In this document: positions 48,188 to 60,399 of the stretch, piece after piece
Layout: each line of letters starts with the position of its first letter
Numbering within the stretch: position 1 is the stretch's first letter
Source of the DNA: Plectrocnemia conspersa
Taxonomy: Eukaryota > Arthropoda > Insecta > Trichoptera > Polycentropodidae
Direction: 5' to 3'
NCBI GenBank assembly: GCA_009617715.1
Contig: VTFK01000026.1
Location: 1,798,001 to 1,862,000, forward strand
DNA: 64,000 nucleotides
The notes under the pieces: generated by a model
Told to the model about the DNA's origin: nothing
Seen by the model: the letters and a program-made list of their open reading frames with translations, nothing else
Databases searched by the model: none
Program-made: the position numbers and the translations under genes

Positions 48188-48447
48188 TTTTTGGCAGCAG
48201 GAATAATTAAAATAAAACTTTGTACTGATTTAAAGTTTACAACACTTTATAGTCTAACACGTTTCTAAAACAAAAATATATAGTCTTGATACTTATTATT
48301 GTTTTTTTATGACATAGGTTTTATGTGTATGAACCGGTTTTCATTTATCAGACTGTATTTTTTCGACTCTTTATAGCTTAGGAATAATTTATTGTTTAAT
48401 ATTCGATATTCGAATAGTTGAAAATAACCAATATTTTGAAACTCTAG
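48188..48447. repeat. Dispersed repeat family B, copy 1
   Basis: Aligns in the same orientation with 58494-58727. Shared blocks: GGCAGCAGGAATAAT-AAAATAAA, TTTAAAGTT, TATTGTT, GTATGAACC, TATT-ATCA-ACTGTATTTT, TTTAATATTCGA, and GAAACTCTA at the right side. The ATTCGAATATT-type sequence near the end is common in hAT-derived repeats. No coding capacity. Confidence 0.75.
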
Positions 48448-49323
48448 TGGAGATGAATTTAAGTCTCTCTATTGATGTGATAGCAGAGAAATTTAGATCA
48501 ACACATTCAATAATATAACATTTGTTGAAAATAAGGGAAGATTAACTAGTCTCGGAGAATCGAGTGCATCGTTTAATGCACGCGATTTTCATATCGTGCA
48601 ACAAGCAAGATGTGTTTGAAGCTTATTTTTATTGCATCGATAAATGGCAAAGGCAATTGGTCCACCAATTATCTATATATACCTCTTATCTATAAGAGAT
48701 TCAATTGAAATACAAGTCCTAAGTTTTATAAAGAATTATTAATTTTAAATTGCTATAAAATAATTAGTTCATACCAATTAGCTATATTAGCTAAATTAAT
48801 TATGCCACGATGTATACAAGCTGTAATTGCGACAAAATACGGTATTGCTAATTTTTCGTTTTTTATGTGATAATGTTTATATATAATTAAATGAAAAAAT
48901 AAATGCAGATGAATAACGAATAGGGTGCTAAAATGCTCCCAATTAAATATTATTATTAATAAATAATAATTACTGTGTTTAAAATCATAGATATATTTTT
49001 TATGAATATAGTAAAAGCGTTTTCAAAAAAATAATACATAAGTGTCCCTATTAATATGGCAACCCACTGTACTTGAAATTCCATAAAAGATTTTTTGCCT
49101 TTAAATTAGATTTTGTTATAATATTTAACTTTTATAATGGTTAAGTTCAATATTAACTTGGTAAATATATAATTTAATAAAATATTGTTGTCTTACAATA
49201 TAATATTTTTACACCTAATAAACTAATTAAACAACGGCACGTATTTGTGGCACTACCGTTATTACTTTTTGTTTCACAAAAATATTATAAATCATAATTT
49301 AAAAAAATTGTGAAGTTAAATAA

Positions 49324-49398
<75 letters not shown>

Positions 49399-51755
49399 CA
49401 GGGCTATTAAATTATTATTCCTTATATTATATTACATTATAATTTTGAAATGGGACTTTTGGCATTTGATCTTTCTCTACGTGTAGTCGTCCCGAGCAAT
49501 ATCAGTGCGGGCTCGAATGACGTATTGACTATTTGCGCAGTTATTTCACATTAAATCCATACTTGTAAGAAGGCAATTGTGTGTGGCTTAAAGCGGACAA
49601 CATATAAATTATTACCGGCTGATTTAAGAAAAAAAATATCACACCATGATCCATCGTATATTTAAATACGCATCGCCGCGATAAAACTCAACGGACATTA
49701 ATATCAATTTGGCTTGATAGAAATTGCGCGAGATGAGAAAATAAAGGTCGTAGTTCGCATTATATCCGAAAAAGCACGCCGATGGACCGAGACGATAATC
49801 CGAGGGGGCCGTGTCCCGTTGACAGGTCTATTACTATGTGCGGGACGTCCCATGATTTATGGCTAAGGCGACCAGTTCGCCTTGGCCAGGTGGCGATGTT
49901 CATACACCATACACCCTCAAACCCGAAAGGAAATATTCACCGCTGCCTCATAACACCAATCCACTTTACATCTTGGGTCGTCCCCGGCGGGTTAACTAGG
50001 GTTCCCGGGATGACATTGTGTATACAACGAAGACACATTTTATTTTTGGCGTTACGGTGATTTTTTTCATGCGGAAATAAATTACCCGAAAAGTACCACG
50101 ACTTTTATTTTCATTTGTGATGCAATTATAATTGTTTGTATATATAATAGGTAATAACATTGATTAAATATCATATATATGATAGGTTGATAAAAAGCTT
50201 TGCTATGTATAATAATAGAGTCAGCCGGAGGCAGATTTTCCAATCAGAGTATTTCATTCCGAACAGAAATAATATATTTAGTTTGGAGTGATGTCAAATT
50301 GTTATAATTTTAAGCAAATTATTTCCATGTGTATGGATAATAATAAAAAAAAATATGTTTTGTTATTTGTATGATTTAAAAAATAATTACAGGAAATGAG
50401 CTTTTTGTGTTTCTATTTTTTAAATAGCTTCAGTGTTGTCTAGCTTGTTTTTTAACACCAAAATACTGATAATAAAACATTGAATAATATAACCTATTTT
50501 ATTGAAAATTGTATATTTTTGTATTATTCTGGTATTATAAATAAAATAGTTACATGGTACGGCAAATGATAAAATTTTCGTATCTAGGTGTAGTATTTTG
50601 AAAACGTTTAGCTCTATTTAAAACCCTTCAACTTTATGTTTTGAAGAGTTGTGACATATCAGAATATTTTTTTTATGTATCAATTAAATAAAGCGTTATT
50701 TTTTGCCTGAAACTTTCCGAAACAGAAAGGTTTCAAATAATGTTTTTTTTCTAAGAGTGCTGACGTAAGAAAAACAAAAACTCATTTATATTATTATAAA
50801 TTATTTAGATAAAGTCAGCGTTTTATGATGAACGTATAATATTTTTTTTAGTAATCGTTTTGTTACACCTGGGATTAACCGGGTGTGATCGCTTTTAATC
50901 ACCGAAGCAATTTTCAGCTGAAAATTTTACCCAAAAATTCCCCAGCGCTCACGTGCCGATTGTAATTCTTCGAAACGCTTTTGATTTTTGATATTGCGCG
51001 TTAGCGGCGAATAATTCACAACAATCTAAAAACTGTATATATTAAATGTATACGAATCAGATTTTATTTTTTGGTGCTCTGGCATTAATTTCGCTTATTC
51101 GTTCGTTGACAAATTATGAAAATTAAATTTCGCACACCGTGACGTATATTTTGGGCGGAGTACGCATTCGAAAATGCCCCTCGGAGAATATTCGCATTCC
51201 GTAGAAAAAATGCTCGTAAAATATGCTTATCGTCGCGATATTTTTTGCTAAAAAACATATATACAAATATAACAAATGTATAGGCATATAAATAGGATCC
51301 TCAGTATTGACTGTTTTGGTAAATAAAAAGATAAAAAATAATATATACATATACATATATGAACAAAGAGCGAATGGTAAAAATATTAGGCATTAAGGCT
51401 CGAATTCCATAATAAGGAATATAAATGCTATATTTGCTATAGGATGTGCTTGTTATGATATTTAATGAAAATTTCCTGTTATGGCTGTTTTTAGAGAAAA
51501 TTGTGCAAGTCAGTATAAGTACATTTATTTTTATTTTTTACGACTGAAATATCAGTTCGGTTAATATACTGTATATGATTATTTGCTATAAACATACAAT
51601 ACATATTTACACACACGTACAATTACGTTCTAATATGTATTAAAAAGCTGTAGTAATACGTAATATGTTTTGATAATAATACATTTTTGTAGCTGTATTT
51701 TTTATTGATTATGATAGACAGTACATATTAAGATAGTGGACTTAGTTCATAGTAA
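48448..51755. other. AT-rich DNA with GC-richer blocks at 49.44-50.06 and 50.87-51.24 kb
   Basis: 49440-50060 includes a 92-codon frame (49782-50060) with no recognisable domain and an 11-bp hairpin at 49861-49887 (GGCTAAGGCGA / TCGCCTTGGCC, one G-T pair). 50865-51010 has CACCTGGGATTAACCGGGTG, containing a K50-homeodomain-type GGATTA, and the perfect 18-bp palindrome AATTTTCAGCTGAAAATT (50909-50926). Both blocks read as non-coding regulatory candidates. Confidence 0.35.
49327..49395. repeat. Long pure AT dinucleotide microsatellite
   Basis: An uninterrupted run of about 34 AT/TA units. Confidence 0.97.
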
Positions 51756-51759
51756 ATAT

Positions 51760-52270
51760 GGGTTGTCTGCAACAGTATGAAACGAAAAACACAGGACTAT
51801 ATCTGGGCAAGCCCCATTAACCACACCGAAAATAGAAATCTAGGCAAAATAAATGTTTCGTGTATGGTGGAATTGCAAGGGTTTATAAACTTTTGTATTA
51901 TAAACTTTTGAAAAGCAACTAAACAATTACAGCGCTTTTAAAAAGGTTAGATCTCAATTGGAAAACAAAAAGGATATGTTTTCCATTATGATAATGCGCG
52001 ACCTCATTTAGCGATATAACAGATTAAATAATTTAATTCTGGTGTTATTAAACACCCACCATACTCTTTACACCTTGCTCCTTTTGATTATTGTTTATTT
52101 TAGGCATTACAATTTATTTTAGAAGGTAAAAAATTGGATCAGGAGAAACGGTTAAAAAAGCCAGAATGCTAGAGGTTCAAGCATTTTTTGCATCAAAATC
52201 ACAGAAATCTTATTTTAATGCCATAAATAAACTTTTAGAAAAATATGTGAGAACCATAACTAGCAAAATA
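51760..52270 (+). mobile_element. mariner transposase relic, plus strand
   Basis: Motifs follow the mariner order across shifting frames: FRVWWN (about 51858; family CVWWD), LYYKLLKSN (YYELLKP), GKQKGYVFHYDNARPHLA (51960-52013, with the second catalytic Asp), HPPYSLHLAPFDY (52053-52091, third catalytic Asp), ALQFILEGKK (about 52110), then FFASKSQKSYFNAINKL (about 52183-52240), the C-terminal block. The interval between the two Asp is shortened and has stops. No terminal repeats found. The second relic of this superfamily in the window, from a different copy. Confidence 0.9.
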
Positions 52271-55200
52271 AATTATGTGATTGATAAAAATAATTTAGAA
52301 ATCTAAAAAGAAAATTTCAAGTTTATATGAAAAATACGTGAAAATTTATACATCATCCCAATAATTTAACTTAAAAATAATGAAATAATTTTCTGCAGTT
52401 ATTTACGAAGGTAAAACATAATTTTTCAGTTGTATCTAATGCTTTAGATATTATTTTTTGGACCATTTCTATATTTTATTTCATATAACACATTTTTTTA
52501 TAAAAGATATAACTTATTTTTTTTAAGTAAATAATTCATTAGAATTTATCATCCCTAATTTTATATTTTTCAAAGTTTTAATTTTTTTGTTGAAGCTTTT
52601 TTTTCGTAAGAAAATAGATATAATCTTGCAAAAATTCGGTTTCAAAAATCTCGTCAATATAATTACATAATATTTAAATAAATATGTATATACAATTAAT
52701 TTAATAGTTTAAGTTTAATGATGTATTTTTTATAAATATATTTATGTATACGCACACAAAACCAGACTGAATAAATTATAGTGTCGCTAGATTTACCGTA
52801 ATTCAGTTTTCTTTACATCAACGCAATTTAATGGCACACATTTTCTTTCTTGTGTTTTCCAATCGGTACATATCCAGAGCAGAGCGCTTTTTTGTATATA
52901 CGTCTTTGAAATTGCATTACGCTGAAACTCGTCGACTGATCTAAGGTAATTTTTTTCTAGACAAACCGGAAATATACTACCTTCTAGTCGGATTACGATT
53001 TGTACGGTTTTCATCTCTAAAGAGAATGGGATTTGATGACGGGAAGGTTTTCGTTGTTTCCTGCCTAAGCAACTGTATTAGATAAACCACTGACGGTGTA
53101 TGTTTTCACAAGGCGATTATTGAAATTGGCAAAATAGAGGTGTATCTATATATAATTTACATTTAAAATTTTCGAGCATTTTATGTATTTAAATAAGATT
53201 TTCACGGTAGATATTTTTATGTGTGAAAAATCTAAATACGACTCAATATAATATATTTGAGGTAATATAAAAATACATTGATTTATTAGCACTATACATT
53301 GTGGGAATAAAAAGTATTTATAAGTATTTAGCTATATAATATTTTGGGTGAATCGTTTTTGAATAACTATATTTGTGCAATGTTATATATATTATATGTA
53401 TATATAAATATAATATGGTTTATATTTTCAGATATAAATATAGTTCTTATGATATCTATTAATTTAAAAAATGATAAAAAAAACTGACAGTAAGAAGCTT
53501 ATTCGATCGTTGAAATTGCAAGGTGGCACGGTGCGTTTTCCGTTAAGAAAAAAAATCAAAAACCAATTTGCAGATTGGTCCGGAGATTTATTCGCGTCCC
53601 TTCACAAAGTCAGGCTTTTTCAATTATATAATAATATATTCAATAGGCATTTCCGAACTAAATACAAGCCCCAAGCCCTTCGCCTTAGCGCATAACCATA
53701 GACCCGACGTTATCGGACTTACGTCACGTTATACCTTTTCCACGGCGAAAGCCTTCGGAATCACAATTTTATGGCATATTTTTATTGAATACATTCCCCC
53801 GCGTATCGCGGTCCAACATTTTTTTCCGACCCCCTACACACTTGAAAGGTGGTGGCTCTTTCTCTCGCGCGTTCACCTTTTTTTCTTGTCTTATTCCGAG
53901 GCGGCGGCGTTTGTTGACTTCGTACCGGATTTCCGAAACCGATTGTAATTGAGATCGAAAACGGTAACCGGCTCCATTTATATACAAAATGGAGACTCGA
54001 TTGTTCGTTCCGCAAATACAATATCGTATTATAATATTGATCATCGTATAATACGATCGTAGAGTCCGAGGAAAAAATTGAGATCGGAAATAAAGCTAGA
54101 ATATTTTCCGCTGTGGAAAATAAGTGTACCTGCGTCGCATTTTACTGAATTGTATACATATTGAATGAATTTATGAAAAATAAATAATAATTTGATTGTT
54201 TTTTTGTATAAGTCAGATAGATATGATTGCGTTAAATTGTATCTGGGTATATAAGACAATTAGATTTCTTTATTTATTAAATATAAATCAATACTATTTA
54301 TTATTATTATTTAATGTAACAATAAAACAATTTGATTTATAAAAAAACTGTTTTATAGCGTTAAAACCAAAAAGTTTTTTCTATAAAAAAATTAAATACC
54401 CGTCCCTTAGTATTTAAAAAATTTAGAAAAATAGATTTTTTTTCAATAATATTTATTACAAAAGTTGCAGAATTAGATGATTTAAGTAAAACTCGTAAAA
54501 GTATGTTTAAATGCTTAGAATAGTTTTGCATTACTGAGAAGTATTAATGAATATATGTACATAGATTTTATTTTAAAAATAAATATAATTTAAGATTTAA
54601 CAAAGTATAAGAAAATAGTTAAACTAAAGAGACTTTGTGCAAAGGTGTAGGTTCATGTAATATTATCTCAAGGATAATCCGCAGAAGTAAAAAAAAATAT
54701 CTAGTTCTCTGAGAGGAATACAGAAACAACCCCGTGTTTGTAAGACCCACATTTTAATTAATACCATTATTTAGTATTATATTTTCTATATGTATGTTTT
54801 TATTATATACGTGATTTTAATATTCATTAATAGCTTATATACGTATATGTCTTAATAAATATATACATATCTAGTTACAGTAACAAAAATATAAAATATT
54901 ATTTGATAGAAGTCGCTGCGAGGAGATTGACCATCAATATAGCGGAGGTTCATTAACGTGTTTAGGAAATATGCAATTTCCACAGAGAAATTAGTGGGGT
55001 AGTGGGGCGGAACGGTGGTCGAATACGATCAGCCGGAAAATTTCTAATCTAGCTTGAAAATTAGTGAGTTATGTTTTGATTTTCGTACAAGATGTGCCAA
55101 ATATTTTTTTAAGATGGTATTCTAACTTTTGTTCTATAAATGCGATTGGAAAAATAAAGTCAGTTTTATACCCTTTATTTGTCATATTAGTATGTGCATA

Positions 55201-55639
55201 TGTTTGAGTTTATATTGCCATTGTAATATGTATGGCAACTGTTTCCTATAAAATATAGCTTTTGAAGGTTCTGTGATAAAAGTGATACCGATAGAAGCGC
55301 GTAGAAAAAAGAGACGCGATAAAAATGCAAGTAGTAAAATGTGAATATAGAAAAAAAAACACACCTAGAAATAAAATAACTCAACTGAGCTGAATAAAAA
55401 ATATTTAATATTTAACATATTTACTAGAAATTAGTTTTTATTATATTATATTATGCATATTTAAGTATTTTATTAAATTTAACAAAAGCAATTAATAAAA
55501 TGAGTCAGATGCAAACCATTTTATCTTTAAATATATTTATACATATATGTATGTACATATATTATTTTTTTAAATATTTGCTATCTTGTCTGTTTAAATA
55601 ATTAATCCACAATTTTATTCAACAATTGGACAACTCGAT
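52271..55639. other. AT-rich DNA and a GC-richer block at 53.5-54.1 kb
   Basis: 52780-53050 is slightly GC-richer. 53470-54070 contains overlapping frames of 74-126 codons; the longest (53568-53948) has no domain and poor-looking composition. A hairpin CTCCATTT / AAATGGAG lies at about 53970-53995. The remainder is AT-rich. Confidence 0.35.
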
Positions 55640-56135
55640 AAAAACGGTCGAAAAGTTCTTAGCAAATTTTACATGCTCGATAATTCAAATAGTATGTTAT
55701 ATCACTAAACCAGTTTCAATAAGTAATATACAGACTAAAGTTTAAAAGTGAGATTTAATGACGATGTTTCGAACTTTAAAAATATATTGGTTAAAGTCCC
55801 GCAAGGCAGTGTCTTCGGATCTACCCTGTATCTATTGTACACTGCAGTTACACATACTTATATGGTAACTAAAATATTGCAACTTTTGCTAATGAAAAAA
55901 TAAAAATCCTCTCTGTTTTCATAAAAATTAGTTCCCTATGCAAAAACAGCAAAGTACCTAGTAGTGATTTTGGATTTCAAGTTCTAATGGAATGAGAATA
56001 TAACTAAAAAAATCGAAGAAATAAAAAATTAAAAAAATATTATATACTGGTTGATATGCCCGAGATCCAAAAAATATACTGTTATATATGCAAATTCTAA
56101 AACCTAAATGGACCCTTGGAATTTAGCTTTGTACG
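55640..56135 (+). mobile_element. Jockey-type LINE reverse-transcriptase relic
   Basis: VRFNDDVSNFKNILVKV runs into PQGSVFGSTLYLLYTAV (55751-55849), the Jockey PQGSVLGPTLYLLYTADIP segment. After a frameshift, ATFANE stands where the catalytic FADD box should be. Further on come KYLVVILDFKF and ENITKKIEEIKN, then YWLICPRSKK (about 55955-56080) and LKPKWTLGI-like traces, matching the KYLGV-x-LD-x-x-L and LYWL-x-x-R-x-SK segments. Catalytic Asp pair lost and frame broken, so inactive. Confidence 0.88.
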
Positions 56136-57720
56136 AAGTATTTACGAATCAGGCGCGTGTGGTGAGATATCCTCCTTTTTGTTCACTCACACATAAAGTA
56201 ACGGGCACTTAAATAGCACGCCAATTTACCGTGTTATTGGGGGGTCTAGTGTATAGTTAAAGCTTAACATGGTTTTATTTGTCTGAATTTAATAAAAAAA
56301 TTAAGAGACGTCTTTTCATTGTCAGTTTGAGTTACGTTACTTTACAGCTCTATATTTACGTTACCTTCTATTTCTATACATTTATTTATAAATGTATGTA
56401 GGTACATAAATTTAACAATAAATAATGAGTGTGTTATAAACGCTACTTGACAATGAATTCATATATATATAAATATATTGTATAAAGAACGAGTTTTGAT
56501 TATAAACATATTTTTGAATAATATTTTTCAAAATGTTTTTTGCAATATAACGAAACCAATACACTTTAATCACGACGCCAATGTATTACATTCCAACACC
56601 ATAGACCACACGGTCTGGCTGAGTCGAAAGCGTACAAGGGTGCCGATGCCCACCCCACATGACACGTGTAGTCAGGATATAAATATGGGAAAGGGTACGC
56701 CAGGAATCCGACCGATTTTTCCTTTATTCGCACGAGGAACGTTCCTGCCATTATTTCCGAGTTCATCGACGACCACTTAGAGGCACATGTGCCAGAAGAA
56801 TTTATATCCGCGGACGCTCGGTTATGTTTGAACACGTCCCTGATAAGGAATGCAAATTTCCCTACTTCCCACTGGAACCACTCGCAGCAGCCACTAGACC
56901 CGTGGCGTCTTTTCTACGTAGAAAATATCTCATTTTCGTTAAGACAGCTTCACTAAGACGGCTTCCGTTGCCTTTGACACGAGCATCAAGACATTCTTGC
57001 AAGGGTAGGTCTCTAACGGTTGTATAGCTATGGACATTTGTTTATTTTATATTAAATATTTAATTATAATTGAATATCATTATAATCAAAGAGCGTTAAA
57101 TTTTTTTAAAGATGCGCTTATTAATACATTATTTGTGATTCAAAAATAAATCGCATCTTTGCTTCTAAAGTTTATTAGGATAGCTACTTTTTTTATGCCT
57201 CTAAATTCGAAAAAAAATTAATCTCAGTTACCTCTAGGTTTCTTTTTATGTAACAATACAATTAATTTACTTAGAATTTTATCAATTATAACTGCTATTA
57301 TTAACAGCGCATTACTTATGTTTTGATTTAAAAAAATGTACATGATTGTCATTAAGGTAATTTACATAATACGAGATAACCAATAGTGATAATGTTGACA
57401 TTGCAGATTACTGTTGTGTGTATTCTCAAGGTTTATAAGTTTGGAATATTTTTTTAATGACAATGTAAACTCGATAAATAATTTAAATATTAAGACTATG
57501 TGAAGGAAGTTAAATTTAACCGCTTTACTAAATTTGATAAATAAACTAGAAATAAAATAAATGCATTAGCTTTAATGTATATTGATAGGAGACTTCAAAC
57601 GAAGTTACCCGTTTTTAACTATTCATTATTCGAATATTTTATTAATAATACCAAATATTCTAAATATGAAATGGTACTTGTTCTTGTACTCTAAGCTATT
57701 TGCTAAGACACATATATAGT
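56136..57720. other. GC-richer block at 56.57-57.03 kb in AT-rich DNA
   Basis: Frames of 67-100 codons on both strands cross 56480-57030, none with recognisable content and none clearly better than the others. The block contains ACATGACACGTGTAG with an extended CACGTG E-box. Outside it the sequence is AT-rich. Confidence 0.35.
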
Positions 57721-57771
57721 TAATGATATAATGTCTGTATTTTATATTAAAATACGGACATTATATCATTA
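57721..57771. repeat. 24-bp hairpin with a three-base loop
   Basis: 57721-57744 (TAATGATATAATGTCTGTAT...) and 57748-57771 are reverse complements except at one position, which would be a G-U pair in RNA. The loop is TAT. The loop is too small for a typical microRNA precursor. Confidence 0.9.
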
Positions 57772-58390
57772 GTGCAATGATTTCAATCTATGTGTCAGAA
57801 TTTTTTTTTATTTAATAAGGTATTTTTGTTTATAATTGATATTTGTGCAAAAAATAGTTACGTTTATGTAAAGTTGTATAATTATATTAAAGTTTACAAA
57901 AAAGTCCTTCTACCCGTGTCTGCGTCCGAAAGATCCAGTTGTCTACAAAGTAGGTTGAACACTGGGTTTTAAGCTGGACCAGGGTTGACGCGAAGAGGGA
58001 AGCTGTTGCTTCCTCGATCTCTTTAATTGACAATTGGCTCCTCCTTCTGGTTGGAATTCATACGGATCCTTGTGTATTCAAATTGGGGAGTTCAAGTAGA
58101 AGTTATTTTATGTGTTGTCGAAATCCAGTCTCAAACAATAGCTGTTGATTTGAGTGCAGTGTATCTGATTTTATACATAGCCAGCATTAGGGCAGTGTAG
58201 TACCCATTAATTTTATGTTGTCACGACCATTTTCGACGAGATAGGAGCGAAATTAGCTTGTTTTTTCACTAGAATTGTATGACCATTGCGATGGAGCTTA
58301 GACAGATTGTAACCTAACACCTGAACAGGTCTGGAACGGCCATTTTGTATTAATATTTTGAACAAGTGAGATCTAGTAACTTCGCAAATT
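57772..58390. other. Moderately GC-rich unassigned DNA
   Basis: 57900-58390 is less AT-rich (GCTGGACCAGGGTTGACG, CACGACCATTTTCGACGAG) and lies directly before a hAT-type end, so it may be the interior of that element. No transposase motif was found on either strand. Confidence 0.3.
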
Positions 58391-58441
58391 TATCCACGGA
58401 CTACTAAAATTATTTTGTGGACCACCGAATGGCGACCACTG
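58391..58441. mobile_element. hAT-type element end
   Basis: The sequence ends GGTGG-free form ACCGAATGGCGACCACTG; reversed it begins CAGTGGTCGCCATTCGG, a hAT-style terminus, followed internally by CCACAAAATAATTTTAG. The opposite end was not found, so no target duplication could be checked. Confidence 0.5.
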
Positions 58442-58493
58442 GCATAGAGTACATTGCTTAAAGGAAAGCCCACACCAACAGCATCTGAATGAG

Positions 58494-58727
58494 TTTTTTC
58501 GGCAGCAGGAATAATCAAAATAAATCGTAGTTGCTTAAAGTTTTAAACATTTAAAGTTCATTTTAATTTTTTTAGACTTTTTATTGTTAGCGTAGAAATA
58601 TATATGTATGAACCTATATTTATTATTCAAACTGTATTTTACGATTTTTCATAACTTTATCAATATATTCTACTATAAGAGTACTTCATTATTCATTATT
58701 TAATATTCGAATAATTGGAAACTCTAA
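58494..58727. repeat. Dispersed repeat family B, copy 2
   Basis: Second copy of the repeat at 48188-48447, same orientation, starting TTTTTTCGGCAGCAGGAATA and ending GAAACTCTA. It is a little shorter. It begins about 50 bp after the hAT-type end. Confidence 0.75.
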
Positions 58728-59866
58728 TATTAATACGAGGAAGCTAATATTGACGTTTTTTAAAAAATAATATTTTAAATGACTTCTTTGTAATACAAAA
58801 TATTGCAAGCTAAAGTATTTTATAACTTTTGTACGTAAAAGTTAAATCATATTACTGCCATAAGTAGACATGTTTAAAGAGCTTAAAATAAAATTCAAGA
58901 AAGATAGAAATGAACATATTGTAACTTCAATATAATTTTATTGAAAATGTATAACAATAAAGATCATATACTAATGACTTTTTTAGATGCAACAAAAATA
59001 GCTTATTTCATTGCAAAATGCTAATGTTATATTTTTAAATCTGAGATGTATGTATTAAAATCTCAGATTCCGGAAATCTCCAAAATTTATTATAGAGAGA
59101 GTTCCGATTCCAAAAGTGTTGAAAATAAGAGTTGCAGCTCAAAACTACTAACTAAAATGTGTTATATTGTTTAGTAGTAAAAAATGCGGTTTAATAGTTT
59201 TATAAATCACATTTATTTAATGTTGATCTTTGTATCCTCTTTTATAAAATAATACCATTCAAACAAAGCAGTTATTTATCAAGTTTATTTTCCGTTCAAT
59301 AATTATTTACACAATAAATAAAAATACGCAATAAATATAGGATTTTCGGGAATAATGAATTATAAATTTGCACTGTGCTTAAAATATATATAGCTAATCC
59401 GATGAGCGTTCGCCTCGCGATATTCGAATTATTTACGACAAAATATCATACGAACGAATTTGAATAATGTGACAAGGACCAATTTGGAAACTCCGAAGGC
59501 ACCGGAAAATTAATTTCATCTTTGTACCTAAACTTTTGGTAAGTGACCCTTTCGGCACGAATTTCCCCAGCCCAAAGATCTCTCGTCTCATCTGTTTCAA
59601 TCTCGACAAGTATCCTCCGTTAATTTCTCATCGATTGTGCCGAAGCCTTTGATATTCCAATATCATGCTTTACATAAATAAAATAAATTAATGGATAACT
59701 ATATATTAATAGAAACGTTTATAAATGAAAATAGATATTATTTTCATCAAATCTGAACTACTTAAGAGTTCAATAAGCTTATTAAGTTATTCAACACATA
59801 CACACATAAAAAGTTTCTATACTTTTCCATCTTTACAGCTTAAAGATAAATTTATACCTTATAATA
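58728..59866. other. AT-rich DNA and a GC-richer block at 59.4-59.65 kb
   Basis: 59395-59655 is GC-richer with no frame (CGTTCGCCTCGCGATATTCG, TCGGCACGAATTTCCCC); unique-looking and possibly regulatory. The rest is AT-rich. Confidence 0.35.
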
Positions 59867-59915
59867 CAGGGCAGCCCAACTTTTTGTAATTGCGATCAAC
59901 TTATTTCTATAAAAT
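59867..59915. mobile_element. hAT-type element left end
   Basis: CAGGGCAGCCCAAC followed by TTTTTGTAATTGCGATCAAC is a common layout of insect hAT termini. No matching right end is visible downstream, where a LINE relic begins. Probably truncated. Confidence 0.4.
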
Positions 59916-60399
59916 ATCATTGCAGTCTATGCAAGGAAAAAGAATATTTAATTTAACATTTATAAATAAATAATGTTTATTAAACATTTCAGTAGAAAAA
60001 TATACAATTTAAAATATAATCATATAAAAAAATAATTTCCATTGTAAATACTACATTAAATAAAATATTATTATTGAGATTTATGATACTGCCTAGATTT
60101 GACAATATTTTCATTTACATAAATATTGGTCAAGATGTTCATCACTCATAGAATTTTATATATCCGAATTTATCATGTTTATATTAGAAAATGTGGATTT
60201 AGTCAAATACGTAAAGCAACATCAAGACATTATTTTTTGCCACATTAGTTAGGATTGGGTATTTATCTTTAGTGTATTTCCAAATACAATCTTTGGATTT
60301 TAAATATAAATTATTTTGTAATTTGATTATTTTTAATTTTGGTTCATTCTAATTTGCTACAAATATTGTAATTTTGCAATTTTTAAGTCTATTTTTCTG

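Noticed and set aside
49782..50060. 92-codon plus-strand frame
   Set aside because: Pro/Arg/His mixture without a domain; ends abruptly in AT-rich DNA with no donor that would support an exon.
53568..53948. 126-codon plus-strand frame
   Set aside because: Overlapping frames of similar length exist on both strands, no domain or splice context; judged chance in a GC-richer block.
56478..57027. Frames of 67-100 codons on both strands
   Set aside because: No recognisable motif and none is favoured by composition or splice signals.
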